Positions 10,812-20,320 of a DNA stretch of 64,000 nucleotides are shown here, in pieces; position 1 is the first letter of the stretch, and each line of letters begins with the position of its first letter. The stretch covers positions 1,128,340-1,192,339 of the forward strand of contig LNGK01000008.1 of assembly GCA_001510575.1 (NCBI GenBank), in the 5' to 3' direction. The DNA comes from Knoxdaviesia capensis. Its lineage: Eukaryota > Ascomycota > Sordariomycetes > Microascales > Gondwanamycetaceae. The notes below the pieces were generated by a model. That model saw nothing but the letters and a program-made list of their open reading frames with translations, did not search any database and had not been told where the DNA came from. A program made the translations under genes and the position numbers.

Positions 10812-12257
10812 CTAAGTGGCGGCAGCTCCACTAGTGCTGGCAGCTAGTTGTTGGACGGTGATGTTGCGAATAGGGTCGAAGTAGGGGTGAGCCATGCCCT
10901 CTTTCGCGGTGAGACGTTCCTAATAGACAGGGAGAGAGGTGGGGTTAGATACGTGTGGGAGGGCCACAATCAACGTGAAGCGGCAATCGCAAGAAAAGCA
11001 TACCTGGTGGTCGTATCGCAAAAGCTTGTCGAGGAAGTCAATCGACTCGTTGCTGATGAAGCGCTGGTTCTCCGAGTTGACGAAGCTGTGCCACGGCTTC
11101 TTGGGGAAGCGGCCCAGCACGTCGTCGTACTGGGCGTCCAGCTCGATCTCGTACTTGTCCAGGTAGTCGAACAGATCGTCGGTGCCCAGGACCTTGGCAA
11201 TCTTCACCAGTTGGTCAGAGTTACTGTTGCCGTGGAAGAACGGCTCTTTGCGGAAGATCATCGACGCGAACATGGCGCCCAGACTCCACATGTCCAGGCT
11301 GTAGTCGTATTCCTGGAAGTCGACCAGCAGCTCCGGGCCCTTGAAGTAGCGGGACGCCACGCGCACGTTGTACTGCGTGCCTTGGTGGTAGAACTCGGCC
11401 AGACCCCAATCGATGAGGCGAAGCTGTGCATTGGAAAAGGTGTGTCAGTCAGTGGGGGGGATCCCGACGTCACTTCGCAGGTGGGGTAAAAAGAAGAAGA
11501 AAACACAAACGCCGTCCAACTAACCTTCCGGTTCTCATGATCAATCATAATGTTATGAGGCTTGACATCTCGGTGCATGATGCCACGGCTGTGGCAAAAG
11601 TCGAGCGCCTTCAGAAGTTCGTGGATGTAGTACCGCACATCGAGGTCGTGGAACTTGGGGTAGAGGATGCGGAAGTCGGTGTTGTTGACGTGCTCGAAGA
11701 TCAGAGACGGCGTCTTGCTCTGCGAGTCCCGCACCACATCGAGCAGAGCAATGATATTGGGCCCGCCCGACAGATTCTGGAGGATCTTGACCTCGCGCTT
11801 AATCTTCTTCTTCTTCACCGGCTTCAACACCTTGATGACGCATTTGTGGTAGTTGGCAACGTTGATGCCTTCGAACACCTCCGAGTACTTTCCGCGGCCT
11901 GCAGGGGAGTATAACGGTTAGTTTCATGGCCGGTCGGAGATAATGCACAAGACCGCATCGGCGGCCGGTTTGCACACAAGGCAGCAGTGCTGCTGGTTGG
12001 GTTCAGCCAGGTGGGGTCAGTCATACCAATCTTGCGAACAACTTCGTAGTTCTCGAGAACACCCCAGCCTAGATTTAGATAAGAAGGACATCAAGTCAGC
12101 ATTCACGCTCAGCCAACAACCACGAATGACGGTATTCGGTAGAGGGATCCGTCGGTAGCCCCATCCGCACGCGGAATCACGTACTGATATTGACGCTGTC
12201 GTAGTCCCAGTATGCCCGGGGCATATTCTGGTTGACCTCAGCATACACCCGAGCCAT
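10812..12257 (-). CDS. cka1: Casein kinase II catalytic (alpha) subunit
   Basis: Five exons: 12257-12185, 12068-12027, 11898-11525, 11423-11004 and 10919-10812, giving 338 residues, the usual CK2 alpha length. The N-terminus (MARVYAEVNQNMPRAYWDYD) is typical. Visible motifs: Gly-rich loop GRGKYSEV at 39-46, ATP-binding Lys61 (CVIKVLK), the family's basic cluster KKKK at 67-70, catalytic HRD at 147-149 and DWG at 168-170, which replaces the usual DFG and is diagnostic of CK2. The protein is a constitutive Ser/Thr kinase acting on acidic sites, normally with a regulatory beta subunit, in nucleus and cytoplasm. All splice junctions are GT-AG and keep frame. A TTAGGGTTGGGGTTAGG sequence lies about 730 bp upstream (12988-13004). 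The beta subunit gene is not in the window. Confidence 0.95.
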
Positions 12258-13937
12258 GATGAATGTCGATGTCCGAGGATGCCGGGACCAGCAACAAAAG
12301 GACGGATGGGGTCGGGGTCGAGGGAGCCGGGAGGGTAAGAGATGATATCACGGAAAAAAGAGGCGTCGAGGTGGGGTCTTCACAGCAGCCCGCCAAACGT
12401 CGGAAAGCGTCGAGTTTCGTCGATTCGGAAGGATGGAATCAGCTGAGGGCTTTCCGCAAAGAGCGCAGAGATGCAACAGCACACCAGAGACAGATGAAGA
12501 AAACCACAGCTCGGTGACAGTGGTGGAATGAAGAAAATCGGATGCGGGATGGAATGTGATGTTTGTCTCTGGGGGAGAGAGAAATCCCCAAGTGTGTGAC
12601 TATGTTTGGCACGCAGGGGGGGAATCACCAGCCACAAAAAAAAGAAAGAAGTGGAGAGAAAAACACCACAGAAAGAGAAAAAATCACAGAACAAAAAAAA
12701 GATACACCAGATATGAAGCAGGATAAAGAGAAAAAAATGAATGAGATAGGGGGGGGATAAGAGACGAAGAAGAAACCTGGAATCACAAGCTGAAGGGAGC
12801 TCGGATTTTGAGTTGGACGTTGGAGTGGTGATACGATGGAGGCGAGGAGAGAAGGATGACGGATGAAGTCTGGCTGATTTCAATTCCAGCGACAAATGGT
12901 GGCTTGTGGGCGGACGGTGGTTGGAAGTCCAGCCGCCCCGCGCGACAAGGGCGCTTATCGCTTATCGCATTTGGAGGGGGAACTTGGTTAGGGTTGGGGT
13001 TAGGTCTTGTCCTTGACTGTTGGCGGCTCAATGGAGTTGCTCTGGATGCCACGCATGACTAGGGTGGTATAGGGTTGTAATCACAGAGTAATGGGTGAAG
13101 GAGAGCTATGGACCAGGCTCCACTGGCATTTACTTTCATTTTTCATTTTTCATTTGGCAAGACTGACAGGTCTCTCTAGGTGTTGTGTCGCATCTGGGAT
13201 TCAACCTGTGGCTATCCTGTTCTTAACCTCTTCGCTACCAGGGAGAGCCACCAGAGAGCGCCTTTCGCAGCTGCTAAACCCTATCCCCATTTTGAAAATA
13301 TTCCTACAGGGGTTATAAAGGTTAGAAACTTCGGGGAGACATTCATGTTGCGTTACTGAGGGTCATGCACGTAAACAGGAAATCCGAGTTTAGAGCAATT
13401 CAGCGTCCCATCAGGGCGGCTCATAAATTGCGGGTATATTAAGTAATTCATCGAGAGTACAGAGTACATAAGAAAAAAGAAAAAGAAAACGCCTGCTCTA
13501 TGGTTATAAGCATTAATCGTACACATCGGAGCAAGCGCGATGGGCTCAAGATGCGCGCGCTCGTTTGTGGGGTATCGTATCGGGTGTCGTTCGTTCGCTG
13601 CAGGGCGTCCGTCGTGGAAGTGCGGAAATGTTCTAGCAGATACATGGGCAAAATCTGTTAGCAGCTTGGAACACCCTCAAGGCAGTTGGAGATCCACGAA
13701 CAAAAAGAGCCAATCCTTTGTTTTCAGAGAGAAGATTATTGAAAGTCATCATGTCAGGAATTACCCGGAGATCCAGCACAGGAAGAGGCACCCGAAAGAA
13801 TGCTCCCTCCACTTGCCATCCTCTCTCCAGAGCCCGATAAGTCTAAGGATGACGATACACAATGGTTTTCATCATATGATTTGGATGGCTTGGAGGTGTA
13901 GAGAGGGAAGGGATAAAATCTTGCATACCTTCACCGT
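12258..13937. other. Upstream region of cka1 and 3' region of the next gene
   Basis: No gene seen in 1.7 kb. From 12560 to 12780 the plus strand is purine-rich, so the cka1 side is CT-rich, as is common in mould promoters. Telobox-like TTAGGGTTGGGGTTAGG is at 12988-13004. Several ORFs of 60-171 codons here have no recognisable content. Confidence 0.55.
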
Positions 13938-14600
13938 CTAGTCGTAGTTTAGAGAGTCTACACCTTGATCGACAACGTCCCACGTTCGTTTCCGGAGATC
14001 TGGTTTCGGCTCACGGCGGTTCGAGCCGTTGTTTCGGCCTCGCTTGTTCTTCTTGGTGGATGGTGTTGTCTTGGGCGATTCGGCTGCCACGGATTTATGG
14101 TCGTTTGCCGCTGGACCTTGCTCACCACGCGATCTGCCTTCAGACGCGTCGCCCGACGATGCCTCTGCCGCAGCAGCAACGGCAGCGGCAATCTCGGCGC
14201 TTTCGAGCGTCCGCTCTCTCTCCATGCGGAGGGCATGTAGTTCCGAATGGCGGAACATATCGACCTGATCTTGTGTGAGCGTCCGTTTCACCCCATCGTG
14301 GTAGTGGCCGAGGCCGTCATCTTCGCTATAGTCTTCGTCGTCTTCTTCTCCTTGCTGTTCCTGGTCTTCTTCGCGAGAGTGGTCGTGGTATTCGCCGTTC
14401 GCATCGACGCTGTGCCCGAAGAACTTGTACGTGAATGATTGTACTGCATCGTTTGAGAAATGAGTCGTGAAAAAGTCACGAAAGTCGTTCTGATGGATAT
14501 CTGTGGCCAGAGAGGCCAAACGCGCGGGGCGCGTCTCGGGGTTCATATTCGTTATGGGTCTTGGGGCCAGAGGACTGGCTTTTGAAGGTGTGGTGGACAT
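13938..14600 (-). CDS. Conserved fungal protein resembling DUF3807, function unknown
   Basis: A single exon of 220 residues. The ATG at 14600 (MSTTPSKASPLAPRPITN) was chosen; the frame extends upstream only into a hydrophobic F-run translated from a T-rich leader. The first 70 residues (DFRDFFTTHFSNDAVQSFTY) are ordered-looking. They are followed by an acidic stretch (EEDDEDYSEDDGLGHY) and the motif HDGVKRTLTQDQVDMFRHSE, which I associate from memory with fungal DUF3807 proteins; this was not verified. The tail is basic (KKNKRGRNN, RREPKPDLRKRTWD), suggesting a nuclear or nucleolar protein (inference). It lies 145 bp downstream of the GY-repeat gene on the same strand. Confidence 0.7.
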   Translation of the reverse strand: MSTTPSKASPLAPRPITNMNPETRPARLASLATDIHQNDFRDFFTTHFSNDAVQSFTYKFFGHSVDANGEYHDHSREEDQEQQGEEDDEDYSEDDGLGHYHDGVKRTLTQDQVDMFRHSELHALRMERERTLESAEIAAAVAAAAEASSGDASEGRSRGEQGPAANDHKSVAAESPKTTPSTKKNKRGRNNGSNRREPKPDLRKRTWDVVDQGVDSLNYD

Positions 14601-14745
14601 GATGCCGACGGGTTTAGCGAAGTGATGGCTGAAGAAAAAAAAGAAAAAAGAAAGTAAAGTGGGAATGGATAATGCAGAGAAAAAGAAGTGCCCAGAGGAA
14701 ACGAAACTCGACGTAAACTGCATGGGGGCGAGTTAAACTCAAGAG

Positions 14746-15654
14746 TTACTTCGAGGAGAGAATGGCCAGAGCAATCTGGAAAGCTCTGCGGGCCGACTCC
14801 ACTATTGTGCCAGAAAAAAAAAAAGAACAGGGGCGTTAGTATTGCACGCACACTATACAGCAGGGTTCACATGGAGAAAACGACTTACGATGAAGCTGCC
14901 TGCTGTTGGCGCTGTCCTCGGAGATGTTGACGAATCGAGTCTGCGTGGCGAGACGTTTGCGCGCACGTTCTTTATCGGTATCGCTAGACGTAGAAGCCCA
15001 CACGTCGAAGTAGCTGAACAGGTGCTCGAACTCGATGTAGATATCGGCTTCCTTCTGGTCGGCGTCGGCGAGGGCCTGTTCGTAGCTCTTGTGGAATTCG
15101 TCCCAATCGAACGCCGGGATGGGATTCTGGATGGTGATTTCGCGGCGGGCAGTTCTGTGTCCAGCACCGTCGTGGCCGGTGCCGCCGGGACGATGGCCGT
15201 GCCCAGTACCACCGTAGCCGGCGTTGTCGTAGGCGGTGTTGTCGTAGCCAGTACCGCCGGAGTCGGTGCTTCCGTAGCGAGCCCCTCCGTCACCAGCAGG
15301 GTCGGAGCTAGCGCCGGCGTAGCCAGCACCGCTATAGCCAGTGCCTCCGTAGGCAGTGCCGTCGTACCCAACACCGTCGTAATGAGCACCGTCGTAGCCA
15401 GTGGCGCCGTAGCCAGCACCACCGCTGCTCAGACCGTTGACACCACGGCTTTCAAGACCACTGACGCTGATACCACGGTTCTCAAGATCGCTGGTATGAG
15501 CAAGGCTGGAAACGGGGTCGTTGAGAATGCTGATGCCCCGGACCTTGCTCACACCGGGAATGAAGTCGTTCGACTCGAGCTTGGGGGAGGGACTGGGAGG
15601 CTCTACCGACGGAACTATCGGCGACAAGTGAGGGACGATAGGCGATGAGGGCAT
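14746..15654 (-). CDS. GY-pentapeptide-repeat protein with conserved helical C-terminus
   Basis: Two exons, 15654-14889 and 14801-14746, giving 273 residues. The splice (CATC|GTAAGT; ATACTAAC branch site; CACAATAG|TGG) joins frames as Leu-Glu and ends in LESARRAFQIALAILSSK. Residues about 1-75 are Pro/Ser-rich with two short imperfect repeats (ENRGISVSG, ESRGVNGLSS). Residues 78-167 are pentapeptide repeats of the form xYxGx, such as GYDGT, AYGGT and GYSGA, drifting to HDGAGH. Residues about 183-273 (FDWDEFHKSYEQALADAD, IEFEHLFSYFDVWA) look like a conserved helical domain; I know similar helical segments in fungal hypothetical proteins but no function. The Tyr/Gly repeat suggests a disordered, self-associating region (inference). 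The opposite strand is also open here, which I take as a shadow. Confidence 0.75.
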
Positions 15655-16581
15655 ACTGAAAGAGGAGACAAAAGGGGGCTGAATGAAGGAGAAAGGGGAA
15701 AGAAAGGGAAAGGGGGAAGGGAGATTAAACGCCTAACTAATTAGGAGTTCATGAGAATGAATCAGATTGTGTCGTGGTGAATAGCGTTCCACAACTAGAG
15801 AAGGGATGAAGGGTGACACGAGAATGGATGTGGTGATGTATGAGAAGAAAGAAAGAATAAAGAAAGAGGAAAGCTTCAATATCGCGTTTAAGCTTCCGTA
15901 ACATATAGGCCCCCAAAGATAAACGCGAGAAGAGGGAGCTTATCGATAAGAGCTGGTAAGGATGCCAGTATACTTTCAAAGCAAATGCACATAAGTAACT
16001 TTCAGGCAGAAAAAGCCACTAGAGAAACCCGTACAAACACCGCATGCATGTACCTAGAGCTGAAGTAATCACGTGCGTGGATTTTAAAGCAGGCAGCCTT
16101 GAGGCTGGGCCAGAAATATGAAGTCACGAATATATATCCATCTTCAAGATTCGCCATGTTTCCCTTCTCTTTTTTCGACTATTTACTCATATTTCCCCTC
16201 GCTTCTTCAGGGTGCTTTTTATGGTTTTGGATGTGTTCCCTATTTTAACGGGCGTCGAGAATTTTTGGCCCGTCTATATTTTATCTGAGCCCGCAACTCG
16301 TTTTCTGCTGTTCTCTCTCCTCGTCTCTACATCCTTTATCTCCACAGACCCGCACGTACCAGGGCCGGCACTTCACACCTTGACCGTTGAACCTCACTCT
16401 GTTTGTCTTGACCCACTGTCGAGTCCCGACTCTCTGGATCAAACTCCGACCCCCATTTCCGTTGAACCTAACATCTGTCTGATTTCGGCCCTCCCCGGAT
16501 CACCATCCCCGGCTGTCTCTCCACGCCAGTGCCAGACATGACCATCCCATTCTACCCATCCACACCCCTCCAAAACCAGCC
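15655..16581. other. Divergent promoter region (GY-repeat gene / atg14)
   Basis: About 930 bp between two divergent starts. The minus-strand gene is preceded by a CT-rich leader (purine-rich on plus, 15660-15725). On the atg14 side, 16150-16560 is pyrimidine-rich on plus. A 109-codon ORF at 16212-16541 has no recognisable content and is probably leader sequence. Confidence 0.55.
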
Positions 16582-18194
16582 ATGAACTGCATCATCTGCC
16601 AGAGACCGCATAATGCCACCCGGCTCCCGTTTCTCTGCGCCACCGATGCGCGCAACTGCTGCTACGAGGCCCGCCTGCTCGGCGTCCAAGTCCTCGCCGA
16701 GAACGAGCGGCTGCAGCAGCAGATCGCCGCCCTCGTGCCGGGGAACACCGCACCCTCCGCCTCCCGGGACGCCAAGAAACCCAGAGACCCGCCCAGCCGC
16801 GGCGCCATCGACGACATCTTCTCGAACCAGCGCTCTGCCGAGGAACGCACCAGCCAGGTGGTGGCGCGCGCCGAGCGGCTGCGCGAGGAGATCCGCGCCG
16901 CCCGGGAAGAGGTGCGGTTGCGCAAGGCGAAGATTGCGCTGCGCCGGTCGGATCTGCAGGTCATGGGCAGCGCGCTGCCGAAGCGTCGCGAGCGCCAGAT
17001 GGGCGATATGCGGGATGCTACGGTGTCTCTGGCGTCTAAGTGGAACCGGAACGCCACCGAGCTGTCGCGAACTCGGGCCTTCCTGACCTCGGAAGCCGCT
17101 AAGCTCTACGGTCCGAGGCGGGTGCGCAAGCCGGGCGGTCGGGACGAGTACAAGCTTGGAAATATCGACGTTGTTGACTTGTCCTCGATGAATAGTAAGT
17201 TGTCTGTGGAACTTTCTGGCTTGTGGTATCCATTCACTAACCTCCTTTCCTAGACATGTCTCCCGAGTTCATATCAGCATCCTTAGGCCATATTTCCCAC
17301 CTTCTCGTGCTTGTATCCCACTATCTCTCCGTCCGTCTGCCCGCCGAGATCACACTTCCCCACCGGGACTACCCCCGGCCAACCATCTGCAACCTCGCAT
17401 CATCGTACCGACAAACCCCGGGCCGCCAGAGTGAGAGCTTCCTCGTGCCGTTATCGATGGACGTAGACAGTGCCGCATACACCCCGCGCCCTCGCCCGCT
17501 CTTCGTGGACCGACCGCTCCCGATCCTCGCCAAAGAAGACCCCCCGGCATACGCCTTTTTTATCGAGGGCGTGACACTCCTGGCCTACAACGTGGCCTGG
17601 CTGTGCCTCTCGCAGAACGTGCCGATCGGCGTCAAGACCTCTTTCGAAGACGTGTGCAATATGGGCCGCAATCTGTACAACCTGCTCGTTGGCCAGGCCC
17701 TGCATAGTAAGCAGAGCGGGCTCGGCATCTCGCTGGAGGATGACAATGTCAGCAACGACGCCACGGGCACCGCCGGTGCCGACGCCAAGCTCGTCACTCT
17801 GGGACTCAACGTGCTGGATCCTAATGCGGGCGTGGCCCCGCCCGGAATCGGCCGGTTCTCGCACGGCACCGCTCATACGTATCTGGGCGGTGCGCATGGA
17901 ACCGAGTTCGTGCGCTCGTTCAAACTGCCTAGTCCGATGAAGCTCGCCGACAGACTCAGGAAGAAACTGACGAACAACGACCTGACTACACCGGACTGGG
18001 AGGTGCTGGACAACAACACATGGGAGTACGAGGACGTCATGGACGACGGTGTACTTATAACCACGCCGTCTATGGGCCGCGATAGGCAACAGCCGGCGGC
18101 GGGACGTCGGAGTGGAACAGGCACTCCGTCGGCTACTGGTGGAGAGTCCAAGGCTGCTACAGCTGCTACGTGGACCAAGGTTAAGGGGAGATGA
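16582..18194 (+). CDS. atg14: Atg14-type subunit of autophagy PI3-kinase complex I
   Basis: Two exons, 16582-17194 and 17254-18194, giving 517 residues; the junction ATGAATA|GTAAGT..TAG|ACATG keeps frame. The N-terminus MNCIICQRPHNATRLPFLC carries the CxxC (Cys3, Cys6) and further cysteines at 19, 26 and 27 typical of fungal Atg14/UVRAG-like proteins. Predicted coiled coils follow at about 39-60 and 85-140 (RAERLREEIRAAREEVRLRK). The second half contains the conserved block VDRPLPILAKEDPPAYAFFI and a following helix (EGVTLLAYNVAWLC), which fits the family's C-terminal region. In yeast Atg14 joins Vps34, Vps15 and Atg6 and directs the lipid kinase to the phagophore assembly site. Assignment to Atg14 rather than Vps38/UVRAG rests on overall pattern. 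Confidence 0.85.
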
Positions 18195-18428
18195 CATGAC
18201 TACTAGCTGCAACCACTATTTAGTTGACCGCGTATCTCCAGAACTGCAGGGTAGTAAGTAGTGCTTGGCTCATACGAATCTGAAATCTCTTCATGATGAA
18301 CGCTTCCGGTCTCGGCTTGAGTGACATGGTAGTATGTATATTTTTTCTATGTAATGTTATCTAATGATAGTGATTCTAGCACACACACACACACAGACAC
18401 ACACACACACTCTCTCTCTCTGTCTCAT

Positions 18429-19100
18429 TCACATGATGAGCAGGTCCTGCTCGAGCATTTCCTGCTCGCGCTTGTCGTACGACCCCCCCATATGCATATC
18501 GTCGTCCTCCTCCCAATCCGACCAGAGAGGGGCGAAGCGCGCAACCTCCTCATTCAGGGACAGCCGCGTAACGAGCTGCACGAGGCAGTCGACCGACACG
18601 CCGCCATCGCGGCCAGCGCCGCCCGAGGTGGGCTCCTAGTCCATCTCGACGGCGCAGGGCGACAGCGGCGAGTCGGGGTAGCCGCCGTTGGTGCGGGGCG
18701 AGGCAGGGCTGCGGCGGCTGCGGCTACGGCTGCGGCTGCGGCTGCGGCGGTCGAACGGGCTGGGGCGGGCGCGCGGCGATCCGGGGGTCACGGTGACCTG
18801 GACGCCGACGGCACAGGGCTGCGGCTGCGGCGGGTGCTGGCGGTGGTGGTGGTTCTTGAACGAGCCGGCGTCGTTGGCGGTGCCGTAGGGCGAGGCGCGG
18901 AACACCTTGGAGAAGCTGGCGCGGTGGTGCTTGTTGTGGCGCGGGGTGGTGGGGGGCGACGACGGGGGGTACTCCGGGTCGACGTGGATGAAGAGCGTCA
19001 CCGAGGGCGACGCGGGAGGGGAAGCGGCCGGGTGGGTGAAGGCGGCGCTGGCGTCGGGGCCGGGGGCGAAGCGGCAGCTCTGGGTGTTGGAGGTCCACAT
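18429..19100 (-). pseudogene. RS-rich protein with in-frame TAG and 68-codon continuation
   Basis: From the ATG at 19100 (MWTSNTQSCRFAPGPD) the frame runs 154 codons to a TAG at 18638-18636. Without any frame change it continues 68 more codons to a TGA at 18431-18429. The continuation looks coding: acidic and amphipathic (VDCLVQLVTRLSLNEEVARF, WSDWEEDDDMHM, YDKREQEMLEQDLLIM) with GC-rich third positions. Before the stop lie Pro/Ser-rich sequence, a His-rich stretch and a pure RS run (RRSRSRSRSRSR). I recognise no family. The TAG could be a nonsense mutation, a sequencing error, a readthrough site, or the acceptor of an intron (GACTAG|GAG), although no good branch site or AT-rich intron is visible. 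If the stop is real, the product is 154 residues, 18636-19100. Confidence 0.55.
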
Positions 19101-20320
19101 TTTCGGGTTGTTGAGGGGGTTGCGATTGAAGAATATGTTGTGAGCTCGGAGGTGGGGAGAGAAGAGATTCGGAAGGAGGATACTTGGGCAAGTCGAGGTT
19201 GCAACTGAATGGTATCGTCCAGGTGAGAATATCCAGGAGACTTGAAGGGTCGATGGAATATGCAAGTCAACTTCGAAGATCGGTGATAACTGAGAGGGGA
19301 CTTGGAGATCAAGGCTTCGAGAATTGAAAAAATAAAGAATAATAGGAGGTAAGGAGTCGATATCTAGACTTCAAGTGAAGAAGGGAAAGATAATCGAAAA
19401 GAATAAAGAATAGGAGGTAGGGAGGGAGTCGATATTTGGAATTTAGATGAAAAAGGGGAAAAGAACAGATGGAGATGGGATGGGAGAGGAAAAAAGGATA
19501 CAGAAAGAGTGTAGGGGGAAAAAATTATAGAAGGGAGAAACAGAAGAGAAAGGAAAGGAGGAAGAAAAATTAGAGTAGGGCTTGCTTTTTATTGGGGTGA
19601 GGTTCTTTTCTAGCTATTTTTTTGCTTAAACCTAGGGTATCGCCAGAAATTGATATGGATGTCAGCGAAAAATGTGAGGTTACCTACAGCCAGACGGTGA
19701 TAGACTGAAATATTCTGGTTATATATTCCCTTACAACTAATCCTTTTTATATGCATATCTTCTAGGTAGGACCCCAGGAATATCCTATATATATCAGGCC
19801 GGGAACCATGGAATCTCGAAGAGCACTTAGAGATCAGAAGAAGAGAACCACCTTACTCTTTAGTCTAAGTATCAGCTCAGATAACTGGGGCTATGACATA
19901 TAAGAAAGGCTATACCTTCTCTTATGTTCTGTATATAGAGCCTTAAGGATACACTCTATGTCTGAGACATCATGCAGGCAACCGGCTCTCCAGTCCACCG
20001 TAACCCTAAGCAGAGCCAAGCATCACCAACAGAACACAGCATGCCCAGACTTCGAGATTCATGAGCTTCATTCACATTATGGCCACACCCCGCCCCCCCC
20101 CCCCCAAAAGATACGAATACACAAAAAGGGAAACGAAAAAAAGCAGAACACAGTGATATCTCTCCAAATCTGACTACTCCAGAAGCCTTCATTACACGTA
20201 TCCACGACCAGACAGACACCTGATACAAACGCCACACCCACGAAATGCAAACGCCCAGAAAAGAACAAACGGCGACCCAGAGCTCCCCAAACCCAATCCA
20301 ATCCGACCTCACCATGTCAT
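19101..20320. other. Intergenic, AT-rich, with an imperfect tandem repeat
   Basis: No gene seen in 1.2 kb. There are two imperfect copies of a roughly 60-bp unit (listed separately), a purine-rich plus strand at 19440-19585 (CT-rich leader of the minus-strand gene), AT-rich sequence at 19580-19950 and a C-run at 20089-20104. A 119-codon minus ORF at 19956-20315 contains only low-complexity hydrophobic sequence. Confidence 0.55.
19326..19456. repeat. Imperfect tandem direct repeat, about 60-bp units
   Basis: Unit 1 (19326-19384) and unit 2 (19396-19456) share AATAAAGAAT, AGGAGGTA, GGAGTCGATAT and a GAAAAAGGG-like end, in the same order and spacing, with scattered changes. It looks like an old local duplication; no gene is involved. 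Confidence 0.55.

Noticed and set aside
12981..13010. Telomere-like repeat TTAGGGTTGGGGTTAGG
   Set aside because: Only two or three irregular units beside a housekeeping gene; not a telomere or a clear chromosome fusion scar. Kept as a telobox.
14842..15648. 268-codon plus-strand ORF with Val/Ala/Gly repeats
   Set aside because: Antisense to the GY-repeat array; the repeat makes the opposite strand open too. The minus strand has an ATG, a good intron and a conserved-looking domain.
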